Shown: in pieces, positions 1 to 7,616 of the stretch
Numbering within the stretch: position 1 is the first letter of the stretch
Layout of the letters: each line of letters begins with the position of its first letter
Source of the DNA: Pichia kudriavzevii
Lineage: Eukaryota > Ascomycota > Pichiomycetes > Pichiales > Pichiaceae
NCBI RefSeq assembly: GCF_003054445.1
Contig: NC_042507.1
Location: 1,426,001-1,490,000 of the forward strand
Length of the DNA stretch: 64,000 bases
Direction: 5' to 3'
Notes under the pieces: generated by a model
Database searches by the model: none
Told to the model about the DNA's origin: nothing
What the model saw: the letters and a program-made list of their open reading frames with translations, nothing else
Program-made: the position numbers and the translations under genes

Positions 1-2
1 TC

Positions 3-1442
3 CCGTCGCCTCGCAAACGGTCGTCTTCAAAGACATCACAGAATTTCCACCCCGTAGCTATTAAAGCTTCAGGAGGCCCCTCTATCGAGAAAAGAAACTC
101 CCCTCTTGTAATGGAGAAAACATCATCTAAAGAGAGTCCCAAATTGAAAAAATACATTCACGTAGCTAAATTGGTATCACCAGAGCAACCAAATGAGTAT
201 CTGAAGGTCTTGAATATTCCGGTGTATCCAGATACGTTGAAAATAGGGCGTCAAAACACACCAAAGACAAGTAACAAAATTACAGACGGATTTTTTGACA
301 GTCGAGTGCTTAGTAGGAACCATGCAGAACTCTTTGTTAGAGATGATTCGTTGATGATTCGTGATTTAAAGTCGTCAAATGGTACGTTTATTAATGACAC
401 AAAACTGGAACCTTATAAAGAATATCAATTGCACATTGGCGATCAAATCGATTTAGGTACAACTTTAGAGAGCCAAATGGCTCACAAAAAAATTACGTGC
501 ATTATCAAGGAGTTTGATTTTGTAACACTGAAACAATTCTCAGACTTGGTAGAAGAAATCAATAATAAAGATGTAATGATTTCAAGGAAGTTGGAGCTGT
601 TCAATTCCACATTTGATGCACTAGTCTTTGGTGAAATTGTGGATGACGTTGTCATTGACAATAAGGAAGGTGGCTTGCTGGAATTAATTAGTGAAGATAA
701 TGATGTTGGTGGGACTATTAGCAACTACAATAATGGCAACAACCAAAGTATACATAATAGCAGCAAGGGTAATAATAATAAAGATACCCATTTAGAGAAA
801 AACATAAAATACATTCCCGGTGTTGAGTTAAGAAATGGCTCGACAACAGAAATGGTCAGAAGGCTGGTTGTTGCTGTGAACAATGAATATATCCAACAAC
901 AACGGTTGAGAGAGATGAACTCTTTTCTTAAAAACTACAACAATACAATCGCAGGTTATGAAAACAATCACATTTTCAAAATCTATGACAAGCTTCTCAG
1001 ATCTAATGTCAGAGGATCTCAGACTGTGGTATCAGAGAAAGATCGAATGCGATTAGAGGATCAGCTAAAGAAAATTAATGCTGAATTACACCATGCACGT
1101 AGACATTTGAGCACGGCTCAAGGTAAGGAGGAAGAATATAAGAAATCACTTGCGAATAAGGAGGAACTCGAAAGAGCACTAGCAACTGCACAGGAACGAG
1201 CAAAGCAGCTAGAGAAGGAGCTGGAGTCTGTGAAGGCTGCAAATGGTGAACTGGAGAAACGTGTTGCTGTTCTGGAGAAGCAAGCCGAAAAGGAGAGGCT
1301 TGAAAACATAGAAATGCTAGAAAAATGGAAGCAGATGGAATCTGAAAAGAAAGGATTGTATACCTATGGATGCAGCGCTGGTTTCGTAGGGCTAGTTGCG
1401 ATTGCTTTGTACTGGTATGTCGGTAGACATGACCTAATGTAA
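3..1442 (+). CDS. VPS64: FHA-domain tail-anchored protein, VPS64/FAR10 (SLMAP) family; 5' end outside window
   Basis: Far9/Vps64 and Far10 are the FHA, tail-anchored subunits of the Far (STRIPAK-like) complex on the ER and outer mitochondrial membranes, acting in pheromone arrest and TORC2 signalling. Counting from the first internal ATG (111), an FHA domain is seen at about 30-110 with its phosphothreonine-binding residues (G46-R47, S68-R69 and H71, then S89-N90-G91-T92). An Asn-rich linker follows, then a long Glu/Lys-rich coiled coil (about 310-415) and one C-terminal hydrophobic helix (about 420-438) with a short polar tail. The frame stays open upstream of 111 to the window edge and reads like coding sequence (Ser/Lys/Arg-rich, ending NSPLV before the internal Met). 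The true start is therefore probably left of the window, as in the longer Vps64 proteins. Convergent with LIP2. The family is secure; VPS64 versus FAR10 is not resolved. Confidence 0.8.
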   Translation, partial: PSPRKRSSSKTSQNFHPVAIKASGGPSIEKRNSPLVMEKTSSKESPKLKKYIHVAKLVSPEQPNEYLKVLNIPVYPDTLKIGRQNTPKTSNKITDGFFDSRVLSRNHAELFVRDDSLMIRDLKSSNGTFINDTKLEPYKEYQLHIGDQIDLGTTLESQMAHKKITCIIKEFDFVTLKQFSDLVEEINNKDVMISRKLELFNSTFDALVFGEIVDDVVIDNKEGGLLELISEDNDVGGTISNYNNGNNQSIHNSSKGNNNKDTHLEKNIKYIPGVELRNGSTTEMVRRLVVAVNNEYIQQQRLREMNSFLKNYNNTIAGYENNHIFKIYDKLLRSNVRGSQTVVSEKDRMRLEDQLKKINAELHHARRHLSTAQGKEEEYKKSLANKEELERALATAQERAKQLEKELESVKAANGELEKRVAVLEKQAEKERLENIEMLEKWKQMESEKKGLYTYGCSAGFVGLVAIALYWYVGRHDLM

Positions 1443-1639
1443 TAATGATTTTGTATAGTTGACTAATTAGCACGAATAATACGTAATGATAGGTACCGAA
1501 AAGAGCTTTAACAGAAACTTCATCTGATCTATTGGTTATTTTATCGGAACACTTGAGAAACCTCGCAAAATGTGCGATTCGCTTATTTCGGATATCATAG
1601 GAGACCAATACCCGACACAATAGCCGACTTCATGCAACG

Positions 1640-2509
1640 CTAGTTATTCTGGTTATAGGTTACATAATCAAGGTCAAAGTCATCTATGGATGGGAAAATG
1701 TGCTTTTCAACGGGAACAGCACCCATATAAACATCCATACGCTCAGTAACGCTCTGAATCAGTAAATCGCCTAAATCGGAAACGTCAATATCCACATCAC
1801 CAATCTCATTCACAACGCTAGTCTGCTTATACCCATCCAAACCACACATTACAAAGTGTGGATTGTTCAAATACATTAAATTTGGTCTCAGGTTAATGCT
1901 TAATCCGTGGCTACTGACGCCACGCCTCATGTTCATACCAATGCTACCGATTTTCCTCTCCTGTTCATCGCCTAGACGCTTTACCCACACGCCTGTGTTT
2001 TCCGTGGTGCAAACTCCATCTACACCTGTCTTTTTAACGGTAGCAACACTGCACTGCTCAACAAAGTTTACAAAGCATCTTGCAGTGAGACCTTTCCACA
2101 ATTTGGTGTCCCACAAAAAATATGCAACCAGTTGCCCAGGCCCATGGTACGTAACTTGTCCGCCTCTGTCTGTTTGTACATAGGGTACACCTAAATTAGA
2201 AGGCACAGGGGTTGCCAATTTGGCATTCCGCTCCCTTTTCCCACCCGTATACACCGATTCGAATTCAAAAGTCATAATTGTAGGGTATATTGGGGCAATC
2301 ACCCGGGGATTCTTGTGACGGATCTTGTATTCGGTATGTCTCTGGACAATTTTGGCCTGGATTTCTGATGCTTTACTGTACGGTGTTAAGCCTTTGAAAT
2401 GAAGGTGCTTTATCTTGGCTTTGCTAAAGTATTCTTCGTTCAACGGGAACTTCAGCGCACATGTTGATTGGTATCTTTTAAATATCCCTATTGTTTCTAG
2501 AACCTTCAT
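1640..2509 (-). CDS. LIP2: Lipoyl (octanoyl) transferase, mitochondrial
   Basis: LipB-family enzyme that moves octanoyl from acyl-carrier protein to lipoyl domains (H protein, then the 2-oxoacid dehydrogenases) in mitochondria. The 289-residue product shows the family signature RGGQVTYHGPGQ at 115-126, the catalytic lysine in KIGSIGMNMRRG (K186), the following SSHGLSINL segment, and the catalytic cysteine in the MCGL context (C222). The first about 20 residues carry K/R and hydroxylated residues without acids after E5, as expected of a mitochondrial presequence. It shares a divergent promoter with TOP3 and is convergent with the VPS64-like gene. An 11-base G run (2511-2521) lies one base upstream of the ATG on its leader strand. 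Confidence 0.93.
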   Translation of the reverse strand: MKVLETIGIFKRYQSTCALKFPLNEEYFSKAKIKHLHFKGLTPYSKASEIQAKIVQRHTEYKIRHKNPRVIAPIYPTIMTFEFESVYTGGKRERNAKLATPVPSNLGVPYVQTDRGGQVTYHGPGQLVAYFLWDTKLWKGLTARCFVNFVEQCSVATVKKTGVDGVCTTENTGVWVKRLGDEQERKIGSIGMNMRRGVSSHGLSINLRPNLMYLNNPHFVMCGLDGYKQTSVVNEIGDVDIDVSDLGDLLIQSVTERMDVYMGAVPVEKHIFPSIDDFDLDYVTYNQNN

Positions 2510-2510
2510 T

Positions 2511-2521
2511 GGGGGGGGGGG
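2511..2521. repeat. 11-bp poly-G/poly-C homopolymer at the LIP2 start
   Basis: An uninterrupted run of 11 G on the + strand (11 C in the LIP2 leader) ends one base before the start codon. It is the only such G run noticed in an otherwise AT-rich window. It may vary in length by slippage or be a sequencing miscount; either would alter only the leader if the ATG at 2509 is the true start. Confidence 0.85.
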
Positions 2522-2749
2522 TTCCGGATTTAGTGGCGATAATGCCTAAGAAGAGTATCATAAATAACGGTATAGTGAAAAATTTCGAGATGATCTATAC
2601 TTGAATTGGTGGAATTAAATTACCTCATTTGGACGACGCGATTCATGTTTGATCTTGGATTATCTTTCAAATTCAAAAATATTGTGATCGGATACAAGTT
2701 CCATGTTATTTCTTTCGGGGTGGACCACTACTTCAGTTTTAATCGGTAG

Positions 2750-4642
2750 ATGGCAGTGAAGGTTCTTTGTGTTGCTGAGAAGAACAAAATTTCCAAAGGA
2801 GTTGCAGAACTTTTATCAAATAAACACTTCCAGACAAAAGATACACGAAATAAATATGTTAAAAATTATACTTTCAGATGTAAACTTCCACAATGGGGGG
2901 ACTGTGACATTACCATGACAGCGGTGGCTGGCCATATATTAGAAAAAGACTTGCCCAAGGGATACGGGTGGAACGATGTGCGAAACGTAGATTTACTAAG
3001 TTGTCCATTGATTGACCGATTTTCATCTAAAGATTCAGAGAAAATTGCAAGCAATATCAAAGATTTAGCTAAAGAGGCAGATATATTGATGATTTGGACA
3101 GATTATGATAGGGAAGGAGAATATATTGGATATGAAATCATGGTCCAAGCTCAGGCAGGAAACGGCAGATTTAACCTAGATACTACTTATAGAGCCAAGT
3201 TTTCACATCTTGAGAGAAATCATATATATGCAGCCGCATGTAATCCTATAAGGTTAGATAAAAATGCAATACAAGCGGTTAGCACGCGTATCGAAATTGA
3301 TTTGAGATCAGGGTTTTGTTTTACCCGACTGTTAACTACATCACTGAAATCATATTTACAGAATGACGATAAGTCACTTGTAAGTTATGGAAGTTGTCAG
3401 TTCCCCACATTGGGATTTGTTGTTGATCGAGCCAAAAGGATGAAATATTTTAAAAGTGAAGAGTATTGGGGGATAAACATAAGTATTAGGAAAGATCGCA
3501 AAAAGTATCCATTTTCTTGGTCAAGAAATCGTTTATTTGATCGTTTATTGACAATATCTATTTATCAAAATTGTATCGAAAATCAAGGAGATAATGTAGT
3601 TGTTACCAAAGTTGATAACAAGCCAACTACTAGGTATGCACCTCTACCATTAACAACAGTTGAGTTGCAAAAAGATTGCTCGAAGTACTTCAAACTAAGT
3701 GCAAAAGACACTTTAAATGTTGCTGAAGGACTATATACAAAGGGGTTTATTTCTTATCCACGTACTGAGACAGATAGCTTTCCAAGCAAGATGGATTTTA
3801 AAGAATACATTGGAAAACAGACACAGTCATCAGAATGGGGTGGTTATGCTAAAATGTTAATCGATGATCCCTCTAAATTCAGGATACCTCGAAGAGGAAA
3901 GAACAATGATGAGGCACATCCTCCCATTCATCCTGTTTCGTACGCCGGAAGCTTGACCGGTAGAGAGAAACAGGTTTATGAATATATTGTGAGGCGATTC
4001 TTAGCATGCTGTTCATTAGATGCCAAGGGTGCGTCAACGACAATTACTGTCAGATGGAGTACGGAATACTTTAGTACGACTGGAACAGTTGTTCTTGAAA
4101 GAAATTTTTATGATATTTTCAAATATGCAAATTGGACATCGTCTTCGAAAAGCTTACCTGTGTTAGCTGTTGGCGAGCAGGTCCCTATAGCAGACGCAAA
4201 GATTACCTCAGGAAAAACATCAAAACCTCAACCTCTCACTGAAACTGAACTGATTGCACTCATGGATAAAAATGGAATAGGTACAGATGCAACTATTGCG
4301 GAACATATTGAAAAGATCATCCAACGCCAATATGTTATTAAGGAGAAAGATGGACATGGTAGAGGTGCAAAGGAGTGTTTATTTCCTACTCCTTTAGGAT
4401 ATGCATTGGTTGATGGTTTCTCAAAGATTGATCTTCAGGACATTTCACTGACGAAGCCGTTCTTACGTAAAGATATGGAATCTGATCTATCAGCTATTTG
4501 TGATGGTAGAAAGACGAAACAGGAAGTGTTACAAGAAACCCTTAAAATATACAAAGATGCATACTCAATCACTGAAGACCAAATGCCGCTCCTTATACGG
4601 GCATATAGGGATTCAATTAGGCACGTTCAGTCACAAACTTAA
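2750..4642 (+). CDS. TOP3: DNA topoisomerase III (type IA)
   Basis: Type IA topoisomerase that works with Sgs1 and Rmi1 to dissolve double Holliday junctions and other recombination intermediates. The 630-residue protein (S. cerevisiae Top3 has 656) opens with the TOPRIM domain (E10, then the DYDREGE motif at 118-124). It carries the active-site tyrosine in the SYPRTETDS motif (Y336) and the conserved PLTETELIALMDKNG and GIGTDATIAEHIEKI blocks near 495-520. No zinc-finger tail is present, as in other yeast Top3 proteins. A CTG codon at 4250-4252 falls on the conserved Leu of TELIALMD, which shows the standard nuclear code. Its stop is 39 bp from the stop of convergent NUP42. Confidence 0.97.
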   Translation: MAVKVLCVAEKNKISKGVAELLSNKHFQTKDTRNKYVKNYTFRCKLPQWGDCDITMTAVAGHILEKDLPKGYGWNDVRNVDLLSCPLIDRFSSKDSEKIASNIKDLAKEADILMIWTDYDREGEYIGYEIMVQAQAGNGRFNLDTTYRAKFSHLERNHIYAAACNPIRLDKNAIQAVSTRIEIDLRSGFCFTRLLTTSLKSYLQNDDKSLVSYGSCQFPTLGFVVDRAKRMKYFKSEEYWGINISIRKDRKKYPFSWSRNRLFDRLLTISIYQNCIENQGDNVVVTKVDNKPTTRYAPLPLTTVELQKDCSKYFKLSAKDTLNVAEGLYTKGFISYPRTETDSFPSKMDFKEYIGKQTQSSEWGGYAKMLIDDPSKFRIPRRGKNNDEAHPPIHPVSYAGSLTGREKQVYEYIVRRFLACCSLDAKGASTTITVRWSTEYFSTTGTVVLERNFYDIFKYANWTSSSKSLPVLAVGEQVPIADAKITSGKTSKPQPLTETELIALMDKNGIGTDATIAEHIEKIIQRQYVIKEKDGHGRGAKECLFPTPLGYALVDGFSKIDLQDISLTKPFLRKDMESDLSAICDGRKTKQEVLQETLKIYKDAYSITEDQMPLLIRAYRDSIRHVQSQT

Positions 4643-4681
4643 TCTAAATACTACTATACAATTTATCTATAGATTCCATAT

Positions 4682-6181
4682 TTAACATAATTCCAATGGT
4701 GGTGGGATATCAGGAACTTTCCCAAGTTCAAAAGTGTCGGCATTAAAGAGCTCCAGAATTTTATCCCCAAGATCTTGTATCCTAGTTTTTGGTTCTTCGA
4801 TTTCAGACTGCCTAAATTCGGTAGCGTTTCCCTGACTGTTCCCTCCAAAAGGTGAATTATCCTGTGCTCCAAAAACACCACCAAATACTTTATTTCCAAA
4901 AGCGTTGCCTGTTGACACTCCACCAAATGGATTAGATTGTGCGTTTGTGCTGCTACTCCTGTTAAAAGTGTTTGCATTTTCAGAATGTTCTTTGAACGCA
5001 TTTCCTAAATTTTTTCCAAACCCTGCATTCCCAAAACCTCCCGTGTCAAAAGATGAAGTAGCATTAGCGGAGTTGGTAACACCAAAAGTACTTGCTGTAG
5101 CTGATGATGTTCCACCAAACGGTCCTGATGTAGTAGAAGCTGGTGATGAGCCAAATGGAGATTGTGCTGATGCTGCCAGGTTTGATAAAGTAACCGAACC
5201 GAATGCACCTGATGTTTTCGTACCAAATCCACTGCTTCCAAATCCACTGCTTCCAAATCCACTGCTTCCAAATCCACTGCTTCCAAATCCACCGCCTCCT
5301 AAACCAGTTTTACCAGTAGCACTCCCCCCAAATGGAGAGGCTACAGATGTTTGATTTCCGAATGCTCCTGTCGTAGATGTTTGATTTCCAAATGCTCCTG
5401 TCGTTGATGACCCGAACCCAGATGACCCAAATGTACCTCCACTACTCAAATTTGCAGAACTTCCAAAAGGATTAGACTGGCCACCAAAAGGATTAGACAC
5501 ATTACTCGACGTCGATGTGCTAAAAATGCTACCAGATCCTGTTGCCGAAACAGGTACATTGAAGTCAGGGACTGGAATCAGTGGTTTAGGAGGTATGCTT
5601 TGGTTGGAAAGTGATAACTGCAAGTACCTCACAGCCTTATCTGAATTCTGTTTTATGAAGTTTACTGCATTCTTCATATCATTGTGTCTATTAGCTATCT
5701 GTTGTTGATATTGTGGAATAGTATTTGTGGCCTGTGCCTGATAGTACTGAACCCTAGCTTCTTCAAAGGAAAAATCACGATTCGAAATAGCATTTGCAAT
5801 TGCAGGAGGCTTCAAAGAATAAGATGTAAATATACAATTACTAATATTCAGCATTTCATCCAATTCAAGCATATCGTTTCGCATTTCATTTTGACGTTTG
5901 GTGAGAGATTTTGGATCACAAAACTGTTGTGGTGTTTCCTGTGCTGCATTACCCGTATTTCCACCACTACTACTAAACCCGGTATTGTTATTTGAAGCAA
6001 AGTTTCCAAATGCGCCTAATCCACCACGTGTTTGATTTCCGAATGCGTTGTTCCCACTCGCAACACTACCATAATTATTGTAATTATTATTCGATTGTTG
6101 GGGGTGGTAAAATCTGCAACTATTGCCATATTGACAGCGTCCCTGCTTAAAAAATTTGCAAACCTGCTGCCTGTTCGACAT
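4682..6181 (-). CDS. NUP42: FG nucleoporin with CCCH zinc finger, Nup42/Rip1
   Basis: Cytoplasmic-face FG nucleoporin that holds Gle1 and supports Dbp5-driven mRNA export. The 499-residue product begins with a C-X7-C-X5-C-X3-H zinc finger (C8, C16, C22, H26), also seen in human NUPL2/hCG1. An Asn/Gly-rich stretch and a helical segment of about 80-200 follow. The FG region of about 210-450 is dense in SFG, PFG and GFG motifs. The C-terminal segment (DLGDKILELF ... LGKVPDIPPP) is the conserved Gle1-binding end. A run of identical five-residue GFGSS units lies at 5225-5292. It is divergent from ARV1, with a poly-A tract at about 6241-6252 between them. Confidence 0.93.
   Translation of the reverse strand: MSNRQQVCKFFKQGRCQYGNSCRFYHPQQSNNNYNNYGSVASGNNAFGNQTRGGLGAFGNFASNNNTGFSSSGGNTGNAAQETPQQFCDPKSLTKRQNEMRNDMLELDEMLNISNCIFTSYSLKPPAIANAISNRDFSFEEARVQYYQAQATNTIPQYQQQIANRHNDMKNAVNFIKQNSDKAVRYLQLSLSNQSIPPKPLIPVPDFNVPVSATGSGSIFSTSTSSNVSNPFGGQSNPFGSSANLSSGGTFGSSGFGSSTTGAFGNQTSTTGAFGNQTSVASPFGGSATGKTGLGGGGFGSSGFGSSGFGSSGFGSSGFGTKTSGAFGSVTLSNLAASAQSPFGSSPASTTSGPFGGTSSATASTFGVTNSANATSSFDTGGFGNAGFGKNLGNAFKEHSENANTFNRSSSTNAQSNPFGGVSTGNAFGNKVFGGVFGAQDNSPFGGNSQGNATEFRQSEIEEPKTRIQDLGDKILELFNADTFELGKVPDIPPPLELC
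5225..5292. repeat. 15-bp minisatellite inside the NUP42 FG region
   Basis: The 15-bp unit aaatccactgcttcc is repeated four times exactly from 5225 to 5284, with a fifth degenerate unit. It encodes tandem GFGSS in NUP42 on the minus strand. The period is a multiple of three, so copy-number change would lengthen or shorten the FG repeat without breaking the frame. Confidence 0.95.
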
Positions 6182-6402
6182 GATGGCGTCCTTGTCTAAC
6201 GATCCTTTGGAAGTTTCCCCTGCACTTGTTTTGTAATGTAAAAAAAAAAAAAGAAACCACTCACATGTTTATGAACTTGAATCATAAGCCAGCACGAAAC
6301 AAATTTTCAGCATTACCGCATCAAGTTACCTTCAAGAAAAATCTGATTTACAACTCCAACAGGAAAGCTTCTGAGAATCACATTTCTACAAGGTAGCAAG
6401 AA

Positions 6403-7611
6403 ATGGAGACTCAACAATTTGTTTGTATACATTGTGGAAGTTACCTTCCCTCGTTATACGAAAAATATGGGAGCTCGCATATTCGATTATCTGTTTGCCA
6501 TCATTGCAACAACATTGCTGATAAGTACATTGAATATGATAATGTTTTGTTGTTTTTGGACTTAATTCTCATAAAACCAAATGCTTATAGGCACACAATA
6601 TACAATGTTTTTATGGCTTCGGGATCTGACCCCTGCCGTGAAATGATTCAAAAACGTAAGCCGGACAAACAAGAAACAGTACCATCAACCAATGCACTTG
6701 ATGGACGTTCGTGTAATGAAAGATCATTCTCTTTGCTACCTCTGATTTTTAGACTTACTATTCTCATGATACTGTTTGAAGTTTATGTAACATGGGCATA
6801 TCAAGAGAAAAGTTTTGTTGATAATCCGGACCAAACCTCATTGATTGTTTCAATGGTTTTGAGGGGACCTAATCAATACATTTTCTTTCTAACATCGACC
6901 CTTCTGCAAAATATCACTCTATGCCTCAGTCTAGCATATTTCGGTCTTAAGTGGTTACCATTCTCAGAAGGTACAGTTTTATCATCATTTGTTAGCAAAT
7001 CGCAAAATACAGACTTTATATCTGCACAATCTACTATTTCTCTGGCGCAAATCGAGGATAACTCACTGAAATTACAGATCCCAAACACCCAAATCAATAC
7101 CTATAATGAGGAAAAGGTGCTTGATCCAATAATTTATTCCCCAAAAATCACCTTCAAAAGGCTTTTCAAAATTATGGCAATCACCACGTTGATATCAAAC
7201 ATAATTAAGTTGTTTCCAATTGTTATGTTGATTTGGCCCTATGATTCGCCTATACTGCATGCCACTCGATTTTTTGTGAGAATAGTTCACATTTATTTGC
7301 TGATTGAAGCCGTTCATATTGTCTTTATTGATACAAAAAACACACGTCAAAAATACAATCGTAGGTGGGCAATGATAAAAGGCGTTCCTAATACACAATT
7401 CCAGTCCTCGAGTGATTATTATAGAATAGCTGCCATTGTGATACTTAGTGAACTTTCAACAATTGTTATCTCTAATTCAATCATTGCAATTATTGCCTCT
7501 TTATGTTGTGGAGTAGGTATTTCTGATATAGGAAAAGACTACTTGAAGATGTTCAGTGTTGGAGTTAAAATGCTTAAAGAATTGATGGAATACACATTAG
7601 GTGAGTTCTAA
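6403..7611 (+). CDS. ARV1: Sterol/GPI-intermediate transport protein Arv1
   Basis: Arv1 is an ER/Golgi membrane protein needed for normal sterol distribution, sphingolipid metabolism and early GPI-anchor assembly. The N-terminal Arv1 homology domain is clear: two zinc-ribbon cysteine pairs (C8/C11 and C32/C35) followed by the family's AD(K)YIEYDNVLLFLDLIL-type segment and the RHTIYN motif. At least four or five hydrophobic segments follow (about 107-127, 150-175, 250-272, 282-302, 340-370). At 402 residues it is longer than S. cerevisiae Arv1 (321); the extra length lies in a loop after about residue 185. Convergent with the CSC1-like gene with only 5 bp between the stops. Confidence 0.92.
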   Translation: METQQFVCIHCGSYLPSLYEKYGSSHIRLSVCHHCNNIADKYIEYDNVLLFLDLILIKPNAYRHTIYNVFMASGSDPCREMIQKRKPDKQETVPSTNALDGRSCNERSFSLLPLIFRLTILMILFEVYVTWAYQEKSFVDNPDQTSLIVSMVLRGPNQYIFFLTSTLLQNITLCLSLAYFGLKWLPFSEGTVLSSFVSKSQNTDFISAQSTISLAQIEDNSLKLQIPNTQINTYNEEKVLDPIIYSPKITFKRLFKIMAITTLISNIIKLFPIVMLIWPYDSPILHATRFFVRIVHIYLLIEAVHIVFIDTKNTRQKYNRRWAMIKGVPNTQFQSSSDYYRIAAIVILSELSTIVISNSIIAIIASLCCGVGISDIGKDYLKMFSVGVKMLKELMEYTLGEF

Positions 7612-7616
7612 TAATA

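Noticed and set aside
1075-1620. 181-codon frame on the minus strand opposite the VPS64-like coiled coil
   Set aside because: Antisense shadow of a Glu/Lys-rich coding region; no domain, and most of it overlaps the supported gene.
4905-5354. 149-codon frame opposite the NUP42 FG region, encoding repeated LPNP units
   Set aside because: Reverse-strand reading of the GFGSS minisatellite; repetitive only because the gene beneath it is.
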